From positions 10,657,501 through 10,721,500 of the forward strand of contig NC_080559.1 of NCBI RefSeq assembly GCF_030253575.1: 64,000 bases of DNA, read 5' to 3'. Below are positions 40,901-51,700 of the stretch, one piece after another. The notes under the pieces are model-generated. The model saw only the letters and a list, made by a program, of their open reading frames with translations. It did not search any database and was not told where the DNA came from. The position numbers were made by a program, and so were the translations under genes. Numbering within the stretch: position 1 is the first letter of the stretch; every line of letters begins with the position of its first letter. This stretch comes from Rhododendron vialii. Its lineage: Eukaryota; Streptophyta; Magnoliopsida; Ericales; Ericaceae.

Positions 40901-42495
40901 TTTCGTATACATGTACTCTAATGTCTATCTTGTTATGCTTACAATTATACACAGCTTACAATCATACACAACTCAATTTCAAGGCTAATATGACTAGATT
41001 TTGAATTCCATTTATAAAAAAATTGGGTGCAAAAATAATTTCCCTATGTACTAGGTGTAGAACTAAATATATCATTTCACTAGAAGTTCACACTTCAATC
41101 TCAGTGTCATATTTTGATCCTTCACGTGCATTGCCACCTCTTGTTCATAACGTACATCAAAATTCATTACTCTTTCAAAGCCAGAAAACATGGGGTATAA
41201 AAACTACAACAGTTTCTTAATTTCTTTTCTTCCATTCTGGTATATTATCCTTTTCTTCAACCAAAAAAAAAAATGGAAAAGAAGGAAGAAATTCTGGCAG
41301 TATGGAAATTAATACCATGCCTTTTGCAAAGTAACTACATACACATACTCAACAAGCATATATGTGTGTGCCAGAATACTATATCTAGGGTTGAGTATTG
41401 TGTTCGTGTTCTGTCATTTCGGAATTTGTCCGTTTTCGGGTACGTGTCAAAACAGACAAGAGATAATGTACCATCCACGAAAATTTTTTATTTCACGGAT
41501 CCTCTGTCCTCGAAAATGTTTTTTCCTATCCCAAATCATGCTCTTCGACCCGACCGACCCTTCGTAGCACTCTTAACAAAAACCTTTAATTCAGACACGA
41601 GACATGAGATTCTCTGCTCCCAATATTTATCCTCTCTCAATGATGAGACACTTCAACCCTGTTACCATTAGTCCCCTCTAAACCCCAACATACCCTAATT
41701 CATTCACACAACAAGATCCTCTGTCTCAGGTTTTTCTTATCCAAATCCAATGCATGCACTTAGGCCTATGGGCCATTAATTCGTTAATTTTGAAAAAAAA
41801 ATGATGCTCCATTTCACCACTTCATTGAGGAACATGCCTTTTGTAGGACTCCTGTCCTCAACCCTTTCCAATAAAGAGATATACTTATTTCCGGAGCAGC
41901 TGGAAACAACTTGTTTACAGCAGCTGTCCATCACGACTGTAAAAGTGTTTTGGATGGTCCGGATTTTAATGAAACTTTTCCGGGGAGAAGAAGAAAAGTT
42001 TCATTAACATATCCAAACTATCCAAAAAACTGTTGGATGGTCACAATTGAGCGCTGTAAACTATTATTTATGGCTGCTCCGGAAATAAGATTTTCTCTCC
42101 AATAAAACACAAACTTACGGTCAATAGATACTTATTGGTTATTAGTGCTAGCCCGTACTTACGGCACTACGCATTCCGCATTCCAGTTGGAAGGAAATGA
42201 CAGTTGTGTGATTTAGATGAAAACCATGGGTACTTAACCGGGAAGTGGGAGGATGAATTACAGCCTTTAGATCAAGTGAATCTAAGCCGTTCCAACAACT
42301 TGTCCCCACACCTTTCTGTTTTTATAATAGAGATGATTTTTGCCTTCCATTTGCTTATAAATGCACTATAAAATTTAGCTTGTAAGTGTTTAAAACTAAA
42401 CACAAGTCACAGCTCAATTTTAAAGCACGTTAAAAGAATTTTTTTTTTTTGAATTGCATTATAAAAACAAATGTGTGCAAAAATCATTTCCCTTT

Positions 42496-42528
<33 letters not shown>

Positions 42529-43071
42529 CAAACATCCACATAAATATTGGGTGACATACACATACCATATACGTAAATACATTTATAGTAGCATACTTAT
42601 TTCAATACAACTCATATACAGAGAAACAGAGGAAAACAGGGCACTTACAGTGGTCTGGATTTCAATGGCTTCTACGGCAAGCGGCAGTGGCGAACCCAAA
42701 GAACCGTTGAGTTTAACGGACTCATGATCTGGGATAGCATCCTCTTGTCGGTGAACATTTCCGGTTCCATCGCCGACCAATCTCGAACGCCAATCTGTTT
42801 CATTTAAATGGGCTCCACTTCCCTCCTGATCAGATGAAACAGAGCTAGAACTGTTTGCACCCAATAATACTCCTACTTCAGAAGAAGAAGAAGAAGAAGA
42901 AGAAGATGGAGATGGAGATGGAATAGTAACAGGACTCCGTAAACCCCAATTGGAATTCTTCGGACCCAGTAAACCCATAAACCCGGATACAACTATCAGT
43001 GGAACTACAAACCAAACAAGCTTCAGTGAGTACGATGATGAAGAGGAACAGAGTCTTTTGATCTCCCCCAT
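37957..43071 (-). CDS. Exostosin-family (GT47) glycosyltransferase
   Basis: CDS is complement(join(37957..38631, 39047..39395, 39977..40227, 42649..43071)), 565 residues. It has type II Golgi membrane protein form: a short cytosolic end, one membrane segment near residues 15-36 (KLVWFVVPLIVVSGF), a Ser-rich stem coded by a GAA/TTC microsatellite, then the exostosin domain. In the domain, FKVFVYEEGEPPVFHDGP (about 233-250) opens the conserved region, and RKSRYCICPSGYEVASPR with ALYMGCVPVII (about 445-476) forms the nucleotide-sugar binding part. Plant members of this branch transfer sugars onto cell-wall polysaccharides or arabinogalactan proteins; the precise acceptor cannot be told. All introns are GT-AG and every join keeps frame. 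Intron 1 (2.4 kb) holds MITEs. Confidence 0.93.
39658..39790. repeat. 67 bp tandem duplication in exostosin intron 2
   Basis: Two diverged copies starting CTCACTCC.A.GGATCC, each containing TAGTACGGTTAT. Confidence 0.75.
40881..41044. mobile_element. Hairpin MITE, family B copy 1
   Basis: The left end TAATGATTTTCGCTTTCC is mirrored by GCAAAAATAATTTCC. It shares the layout and the phrase CAACTCAATTT with the copy at 42332-42492. Confidence 0.65.
41885..42088. mobile_element. Hairpin MITE (204 bp) in exostosin intron 1
   Basis: The left arm TTATTTCCGGAGCAGC is mirrored at the right end by GCTGCTCCGGAAATAA. The arms continue for about 90 bp (TTTACAGC, GGATGGTC, TTAATGAAACTTTTC) with few differences. 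Confidence 0.88.
42332..42492. mobile_element. Hairpin MITE, family B copy 2
   Basis: Ends GATGATTTTTGCC and GCAAAAATCATTTCC, with TTATAAATGCA against TGCATTATAAAAAC as inner arms. Confidence 0.7.
42499..42528. repeat. GA microsatellite
   Basis: About 15 GA units in exostosin intron 1, shortly after the MITE. Confidence 0.9.
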
Positions 43072-43215
43072 TCCTCTCTCTCTCTCTCTCTCTCGCTCTC
43101 TAGAACAGCGAAACTCTACTGCACCGCTTTATTTCTTTCTATTTAGATATGTGCATGTATTGGTATTGGTAGATACATGTTTGTTTAACTTCTGGGTGGG
43201 TAATAACACCGTATG

Positions 43216-43258
<43 letters not shown>
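43072..43258. repeat. Two CT microsatellites before the exostosin start
   Basis: The first run (43075-43100, with one interruption) touches the start codon. The second (about 43219-43254) has about 18 CT units. Both probably lie in the 5' leader or promoter of the gene. Confidence 0.85.
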
Positions 43259-45002
43259 TGGGTAAAGTTGAAGGGGGAAGAGGTTCTTGGGGCATGGGCA
43301 GAGCAACAATTGGGAAGAGATGGTTGCGCCAACAGGCCAAGCGTGCTCTCTCTCTCTCTCCTGTTTTTTACTCGCAATGCAAAATACTGAAATAAGGAAG
43401 CTTTTTTACTTCATTTCCAATTCTGCCCTTTCTCAAATCTCCGTCCACCGATTTACATCATAAATAGAGTTTAAATTCTTTCCCCCACGGTTTGCCCTCA
43501 TTCATTGTGGATTCATTGTGGGCTCACTGTGGGCTCTACCGTGCATTCATTACAATATTTTAGAAGTCAAAGGATTAAAAAAATTGGGACGGAGAGAGAG
43601 AGTACATTCTCCATTTGGATTAATAGAGCTATAAACAAAAATATTATTATTGCTAATTTTAAAATTCTCCATATTGTTTATGGATTTTTAGATTTTGATT
43701 TCTTATTATATTTCTTGCATAATTATCGATGACTTGATAGTAATCTAACAAAATCAAGAGGCTTTAAATTCCAAATTAGGATAAAGTTATTAAGCGAAGG
43801 TCCTTTCTTAGTTTTCTCTAATCATCCCCATTCTTTGGTGATTCAATGAGAAATATTTATGTGACACGCACATTTGAGAGTTGATATGTTAGCTCGATGA
43901 TAGAGGCCGCTAAAGTTCATTTGTGTATTTAATAGATGGACGTGCATTTGTTTCGTATAATAAATAAGTAGCTAAGACAAATTAAAGTGAAGTGGGAGTT
44001 CAATTTGAGGAGAATGCATGTGGGGGTTAATTTCTCCATATTACTCTTTTCTCGTGTTGCATTTTTCATACATCTTTCATTTTTAGGAGAATGTGTAGTT
44101 GTGGAGTGGTCTAAAGCACCACGTAATCGTGCTTCGGGACTATTGAATATTTTCAATTGCTTCTTGCACTAAATCCACGCTTCAAAGTCAAACATAACAT
44201 GGAAAGAAGTATTTTAATTTGTATCCAAAATTCCTTAATTATTCATCTTATTCTATTTTTCCCCATTATACACGAATTTTGTTCAATTAATGCATTATCC
44301 TATAAATGTTTCTTTTACAAGACAAGATACTTAGGGTCTTTATGCTAGTGATTAATTTATACAGAATAATTTTTTGATTTTGTCTTTATTCAATATTTTT
44401 TGCATTTTTTAGTTTTTATGTGATATGGTGAGTAAGAACGAGAGGAATTGAAAAAATAAAAAAATTATGACTTTTAAACAAGTATTTTGAAAAATATTCA
44501 AGAAAAAAGTCCAAAAATCGACTTTTTGAGCTTTTCTTTGGATATTTTTCAAAATACTTGTGTAAAAGTTAATTTTTTTTACTTTTCCCATTCCTCTCGT
44601 CCTTACTCACCCTGTCACCCATATCACATAAAAATTTGGCGTGAAACTAACAAACGCAAAAAAAAAAAATTGAATAAGGACAAAATCAAAAAATTGTTGT
44701 GCATAAGTTAATCATTAGCATGAACATGGCCTAAATGAGACAAGGAACATGGGACCTGGGGACCCTATAGTACAGAAGTGCAGTACAATCTATATATAGG
44801 TGTGTTATGTGCGGTTCGGGTCATTCATCTCTACAATCAATGGTCTAAATTCAAAAAAGTAACTTACATATACAACCCTGCTTTTACGAAATGAGTCGAG
44901 CCGAGCTCGCGAGTTTCTCAGTTCATTTATAACCCTGCTTTTAAAAAATCTGAACTATTAAAAACACTTTTAGACAGCTCAAATTAGTTACGCACTGCAC
45001 TC
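43259..45002. other. Intergenic DNA upstream of the exostosin gene
   Basis: No gene. Near 43585 stands a lone Stowaway-type right end (TTGGGACGGAGAGAGAG) without a partner. A hairpin MITE (44413-44634) and a short fragment of the GAGC-rich element (about 44893-44915) are also here. Confidence 0.5.
44413..44634. mobile_element. Hairpin MITE (222 bp)
   Basis: The left arm from TTTTTATGTGATATGGTGAG is mirrored at the right end by CACCCATATCACATAAAAA. Inner arms pair at CGAGAGGAAT and CAAGTATTTTGAAAAATAT. A foldback of roughly 100 bp arms. Confidence 0.88.
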
Positions 45003-45513
45003 AGGGACGGGGCCAGGATTTTACCCCAGCAGTGGCAAAATGTGAAGGATTGGGGGATACTGCCAAGTGAGGGTGCTTGACAGCGGTGCCGAGCGGCCTA
45101 TCTACCCGTTCATCTCGGCACGGACAACTCGAATCTAATCCAAGTACATAAACAACCAGATTGATCGCTTGACACCATTGCCAAGCACCCCCAGTTGGCA
45201 GTATCCCCGAGTCCGCAAATTAAATGTATAGTAAAAAAAACATGCATTGCAATATGAATAGTCATCAACTCTAGGAAAAATTAAAATAACATAATAAAAA
45301 CTATAGAAAATGATGTTTTTCGTTTGCACATGGAGTACGAAAAAGACTAATATAGTTTTGGAATACTATTTTGGATCTCCTTTCTTCAAAAAATCTAGTG
45401 GTGGCGAATTGATATAAGTTTGGGATACCTTTTGTTTACATATAATAATTGCATTTTCTAAAATTCTTGTCGTGGTGGCCGCTCTTACTAGACCCCCCTA
45501 GCTCCATCCTTGT
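45003..45513. mobile_element. Possible hAT-like element with a nested inverted repeat
   Basis: Left end CAGGGACGGGGCCAGG and right end in complement CAAGGATGGAGCTAGG resemble each other. No target duplication was found. Inside (about 45048-45200), another pair of arms, GGGGATACTGCCAAGTGAGG and CCCCCAGTTGGCAGTATCCC, suggests a second element inserted in the first. Confidence 0.5.
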
Positions 45514-45549
45514 GTATGCACCTTGACTAATAATATCTTTAGAGGACCA

Positions 45550-46310
45550 AATACGACGTGACAATAACTTAGCAAGGTAGCACGCCAAAGTTATCAATTT
45601 CAATAGAAATCTTCCCTTCTTTGTCCATGTTTGTTAGATAAGTTTTGAGTCTTGACTCTGCTATAAAAATCTTTCAATCACTAACGGCCATGTTACTAAA
45701 ACTCCATAAAGTAACAAAAACTTAGCAAAGTCGCATGTCATTATATCATAGAACTGATGAGAAGAGTCTTTCCTCATTATTCTGTGTTGATTCCGTTTGT
45801 ATAACAATGTAAGCTTGACTCATTCAAAAAATCTTACGATCACTCATGGCATATTTCTTTGGATTCCATAGAGCCGCAAAGACTTGGAAAATACATATGT
45901 AATTATCAGAGAATAGACAAGAATAACATCTCCTCATCTTTCCATCTCTGTTTTGTCTTAGAAAAATCTTGCAACGATTGATTGAGAACCTCATGATTCT
46001 TATCTTTCAACTATTGATTGACAACCTCATGTTTTATCATTAGGGATTGATGGCCAAGTTCTTACCACTCTATACAATAGCTAGCATGCAAAGACTTGCC
46101 AAAGCCAATTCAGTATCATTATCATAGAATAGAACTCGTTTGGAAAAATCTTGCAATCAGACTCCATGCATAAAGTAGCCCAGACTTGGTAACGTCTTTT
46201 GTAGTGGATATTTATTGGTGATTTCGTATCCGTCTCCATCGATTTTAGTGTATAATATGAAACTTGGCTCATTGAAAAATCTTGCAATGAGTATTTATTC
46301 ACTACTACTG
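45550..46310. repeat. Strongly decayed tandem array
   Basis: Roughly four to five copies of a unit of about 160-200 bp, recognised by recurring AAAAATCTTGCAATCA-like text, by ACTTAGCAAAG/ACTTGCCAAAG-like text, and by ATCATAGAA-TAGAA phrases. Copies are much diverged, so boundaries are approximate. Confidence 0.45.
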
Positions 46311-46317
46311 ACATTGC

Positions 46318-46463
46318 GTGCAGGGAAGGCGAGTTATATTTCTGGAGAGGGGCGAGACTATACATTTTGATAATAAATTTTTTTTTTCAATGTAATAGTA
46401 TTTTTTTAGAATCGTAGGGGGGCGACCGCCCCTACTAGCCCCCCTCTGTCTCCATCCTTGACT
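46318..46463. mobile_element. Small hAT-like fragment
   Basis: Left end CAGGGAAGGCGAG and right end in complement CAAGGATGGAGACAG are similar to the ends at 45003-45513. No target duplication. Confidence 0.35.
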
Positions 46464-46751
46464 GAACTCCTGTGGTACACCCTCCACTACAGATTCCGAG
46501 TTCAGGAAGGTGACACTATCAATGTATTTATTTGTTTTTGGAAGGTAAAAAAGAAAAAGACAAAGAAAGGGGCACTTGGGACATTTCAATTTCAGTAGTA
46601 GTTCACACTTCACACTTCAATCTCCATGTGTCATCTTTCGACCATCCATTCTTGTGCATGGCCACCTCTTGTTCGTAACGGTGGGTGAAATTCATCGCTG
46701 TTGCAAAGCCAGAAAACAGGGGTATAAAACTACAACCGTTTCTTTCTTTTA

Positions 46752-46836
46752 AATCTCACTTTTGAACCAACCTCCTGCAATCAATTTGGCAGAATCTCAC
46801 TTTTGAACCAACCTCCTGCAATCAATTTTGGCAGTA
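46752..46836. repeat. 43 bp tandem duplication
   Basis: Two near-identical copies of ATCTCACTTTTGAACCAACC plus following text. Confidence 0.85.
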
Positions 46837-47111
46837 TCCTGTTTCTTCCAAAAAAAAAACAAATATACCTGTGTGTGTCGGCAGGACATAAGTATTCGAT
46901 GACACCACTAGAAAGGATATTGAATAACAAGTACTTGTGACCGGGCTAGGGCTAGGCATGGCCTTGCACAAAGTGTGGTCGTCAACTTGCTAGGCAAGGC
47001 TTGGCGCGACATTTTTTATGTGCCCTTCACCCTATTAGACAAAAAACACGACATGTACTTTTCACCAAGTTTGGAGATACTATATATATATATATATCAT
47101 TTTCTAAAGGG

Positions 47112-47389
47112 TGAGTCCATACATGGCTTATTCCAACTTTAATCAGACCTTTTTTGTTAAAGGAGGGCGAAATTGCTTCCTAAAAATTAGTTAAGATACG
47201 TTTACATTAATTTGAACACCTTGAAGTATGCTTTTTTGTCTACTTGTGTTTGAGTCCATGCATGGCTTATTCGGACTTTAATCAGACCTTTTTTGTTAAT
47301 GGAGGGCGAAATTGGTTCCCAAAAATTAGTTAAGATACGTGTACATTAATTCGAACCCCTTGTAGTCTGCTTTTTTGTCTACTTGTGTT
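47112..47389. repeat. 139 bp tandem duplication
   Basis: Copies 47112-47250 and 47251-47389 begin TGAGTCCAT and end CTACTTGTGTT, with roughly a dozen differences. Confidence 0.92.
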
Positions 47390-48677
47390 TTTCAATCCTA
47401 AATTTAGAAGGTGTTCATGACATACATGCACCCCTAGTATTCCAAAGGAGAAGATCCCAAAAAGTAACAGTGCCCTTAAATCATTTACGTCTATTTGCCA
47501 ACGAGATAGACATACAAGAGGCGGATATGTTATCATCTCGAATAGTATATTCGAAGTACCCTGATATGCACCATGGATATAATATCTTCCGATATTGTAT
47601 CTACCCACGGGTGGATATAATGAGGATAGGAGGGAGGTTGTCTTATTATATCTACTTTCTTAATTACAAAAATACCCATCGTCCTCTTTTGATTGTTTAT
47701 CTACATACTCATAACTAAAAACAAACCAAGTATATACATATCCCCTCTGGCCTCTTCTATGTATTACTCAAACAAACCATCTATATCATATTCCCTCTTC
47801 ATGTATATCCACATTTTTATTGTATCTCCACTTATATTATATAACCATCAAAAAGTAATCCGGTCAACAAACAACTCATTAAGGGTGCATAATTTGTGGA
47901 ATACTTTATGAGCAAGGTACAATTATTTAATGCATTCAAATTTTAGCTTCAACAAAAACAGTTCTATCTTTTGTTAAATTTAATAGATGGATATAACAGT
48001 TTCCAACAATTTCATGATAAGATCTGCATAAGTAAATATGATAAATTCGTTTGATGTGATAAAATATGATGTAACATGACGCTTGACTGAACTATGATGG
48101 GTTTGTCATAGATTTACCATATTTGTAAAAATATACAGTAAATACATCCAATGAAAGAAAATGAGTCCAAATCCAATGTAACAGAATGGTGAACCCAGGC
48201 AGGTCTTCCAGTTGAAACCACGGGAGTGAGGATATTAACGCGCTCTCCCTCAATTGCCTAGGTGAGTTTCGTAGGTGAAATTACTTTTTTATCCTCTTAA
48301 AAAAAAAAAAGGATATTAACGTGCTCGGATTGCACCGGATTCTTAAACTGGCCACAAGCAAAGCCCAGTTCCAAACTCGAATTGTACTCTACTGATCCGT
48401 TAGATTTCCCCACTATACCTCTCTCCTTATTCAGCAATTGTTTAGGTGAGTTGGTAAGTGAAGTTATCCTTTTGTCATCTCTAAAAAAAAAAAACCGATA
48501 GATTTCCCAACTCTAGGATAGACACGCGCGTGACGCAACGTCGCCGAACATGCGCGTGAGATTGGTAAAATCAACGCAAATGATTCTTAAAATTTTGGTC
48601 GACGTCAGCTTCATCGCCATGGACGAAATCAGACGCATTCTCCCCTTCATTCACGATCTGAGCTCCCGTTCATCGCC
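47390..48677. other. Intergenic DNA and putative UPL7 promoter
   Basis: AT-rich, no gene. Two poly-A stretches (about 48300 and 48483) each follow related text (GGTGAGTT..GTAGGTGAA/GTAAGTGAA), a pair of short diverged repeats. The last 130 bases should be UPL7 5' leader. They contain out-of-frame upstream ATGs at 48550 and 48619. Confidence 0.5.
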
Positions 48678-48704
48678 ATGGACGGACCTAGGAAACATCA
48701 GGTC

Positions 48705-48745
<41 letters not shown>

Positions 48746-51700
48746 GGACACACGCACTTGATTTCTTCTGAAATTGTTTTGTTCGGGTTTAATTTTCGGC
48801 ATCTCTCGTACTTAGGAGTACTTTATTTTGAGATCAAATTTTGTGACTTTTTTTTTTCTTCCCTGAATTGTTCTGAATCTCGATTGTGTAATTGGTTGGG
48901 GCCGGATCAGGTTTCGTTGCGGGGAGCGAGTGCGAAGGAAATCACAAGGGATGCTCTTCTGGAGAGGGTCTCCCAGGAGAGGGAGCTCCGCAATTACACG
49001 CGCCGTGCTGCGGCCGCCGCTGTCTTCATCCAGGTGCATTTCATTGTTTCCGTTTGCTATTTAGTTTTTTATTTTTTTTAAAATTATCTTCTTGTTTTAC
49101 TCGTATTTAAGATTAACCTTTTAGAGTGAGCACTTCCCACGCCCTTCGCGTGTGGCTCGGCTCTGCGCTCTCCGCCAAACATGTGCTGGTATTTTGATTA
49201 TGAAGTAGGCGGCGAGGGTTGAACGCATGCTAGCAAATTGTTTACTTGTAACTCGGTAATAGCAGACGTGGGACTAGATGTAGTTGTAGTGGAAAAATGA
49301 GTCTAGATTTCGTTCTAGACGAAGAGCTCTCTTGAGTCCACCAGAGAACCTTGAATCCACTAAGAATATGTTGAAGGTAAATTATTTTTGCCCTAATTCC
49401 TTCATGGAATACATCGATGTTTTATGGTATAGAAAGCGTAACATGGAATAGTTAATGAAACAAGATAAGTTCCAATGAAAGAAAATTTCAAGCATCCTAA
49501 TGGTTGTTGAGCAAGAAAACTAAATCAAACCAAATAAGATGTTAGGTGTTCTATAATTCTATTCTATTAAACAACCTCAAAAAATTGCAGAGGGTGCCGT
49601 TAGTTTCAACCTGAAAAATACCAACCCCAAAAAGCATTGAATTCCAATTTGGTATTGTAATTGGACCTTAAATGGCTTATAAAACTGCACTCGAAATTGT
49701 TGTTGGTAAGTATTCTGCTCATTCTCTAGACTACCTTCATACTTTTGCAATGCCAACTAAAATGTGTACCTTGGTGTTTTACTTGGCGTGCGAAGAACAT
49801 TAGATAAAACTTTATCACTTGTGCTTTATTCCTTATTAATTAATTTCGACCTAGGTCCGCTAGCTCAAATTCAGTAGCCTCTTCTTTTTTGTTTTCTTGA
49901 ACTTGGACTAATATGGATTTGTCAGTGAATGTGCTTTAGGGGTACTTGTGGATTGATTGTTCATGCTTTGGTGTTTTGGCTTGTACTTTTCCCTTCAATT
50001 GCTATTTAATCTAACCAAAAAACCCAGTATTTTTCTTTATGTGGACAATAACTGCTTGAAGATATGCAGAAAGTTTGGAGGCGCTACTATTTGACGAAGA
50101 TAGAAGCTGGCAAGTTTCAAGAGGAGTGGGAAATGATGGTTGACGCTCATGCTCTTTGCATAACCAAATCATGGATCTCCAGCAGCTTCTTGAGACCTTT
50201 TCTTTTCTTTGTTACATGTTTATCAACTCGATGTCAAAAAATTGAAACTAGAGAAATATGCTGTGTGCAGACTTGCTTCAGAATTTTACTGGAGAGCATG
50301 AATTCCACTGGTATACAATTGTTATTCTACCATCCCATTAATTATTGGGTATATAACGTGTGTTAGGTTGTAAATTCCATCCATACAAGTAGTTGTATTG
50401 CAAAGTTCTGTCATTTATATGGTTAGAGCATCTCCAACTATCCTTCAAATCTTCAAAATGAAGACCATTTTGGTTCTTCATGCATGAATACCCCTTCAAT
50501 TTATAGAGACACTGCTTAGACACATAGTATGCTTAACTTCTATTGTAATTATCCAATTTTTTTGATATTAGTACCTATGAGAGGGTATCCATCAGAACTT
50601 TAAAATGATAGACATAGTTTATTGATGTTTGAAAAATTGGTAATTTACATTTGGAAGGGAAAGTGAGAGATGGTTGAGTTGTGGATTGAAATGAGTGAGC
50701 TATTGGAAAGAGGAAGGTAGGTATCAATTATTGCAGCTGAATAGAATGTAGTATTCTCCAAAAGCCAAATTAGTTTTTTAGCAAACAGTAAAACTCTGGT
50801 TTTTCAAAATGAAGAATTGGGTTGGAGATGTCTAATGGTATTAAGTACTGTGAACTTAGGGATGATGCTTTAAACTATGTTGTCATTCTCGGTCCGTTTT
50901 CTGTTTTCTAATTTTGGCAGATGCTTTAACTGCTGATGTACTGATCTTTTGGTTCTTCTTCAATTTTAGATCCAGAGAAAAGTTTTTGCTCTCTGGCAAT
51001 AGGTACACAAGATGAGAGACGCATATGGATGTATCAAACACGGAAGCTAATTTCTATATGCTTATTTATTCTTGGAGAGTGTGATAATTCCCATCAAGAT
51101 ATTGTCGCTCTTACGTCTCAGGCAATGCGCTTGGCTGTTGTCTTGACTGATGTCAAGGGTTGGAAATGCATTGCGGATGATAATCTTCATGATGCAGATA
51201 TAGCCATGAAGGATTTGATTGAGTTTATGGGAAGCAAAAAAAGTGGACTGTACAATCATGTCAGAAGATACATTGAAAAATTGGATGCCCCTATTTCTTT
51301 GCAAATTCAATGTTCTAGCGCGACAGAAGATCGATTCTTGATTACGGCTAGTGCTCTGACTTTGGCTTTACGGCCTCTTCATAATGCAAATACAAGTGAC
51401 CTTGGCAACTTGGATGGGCATAATGCTGCTGAGCTGTACTGTGTGTTCGTACTCACAATCCCTTGGCTTGCTCAACGGCTACCAGGCCCACTCTTACCTG
51501 CTCTCCAGCACAAGTCTATTTTATCACTTTGCTTCAGGACGCTAATGGTATAGTTCACTGGCTGAGAACAAAGTTTCTTGTACTCCCTTTGTCCCCATAT
51601 TGGGTCCTGTACAGGGAACTCAACTTTTCAAGAGGACATGCAATTAATGCATGTCTTCTTAGAAACTTTGATGCCATTTTCTCTATACTACCCCTTGTTC

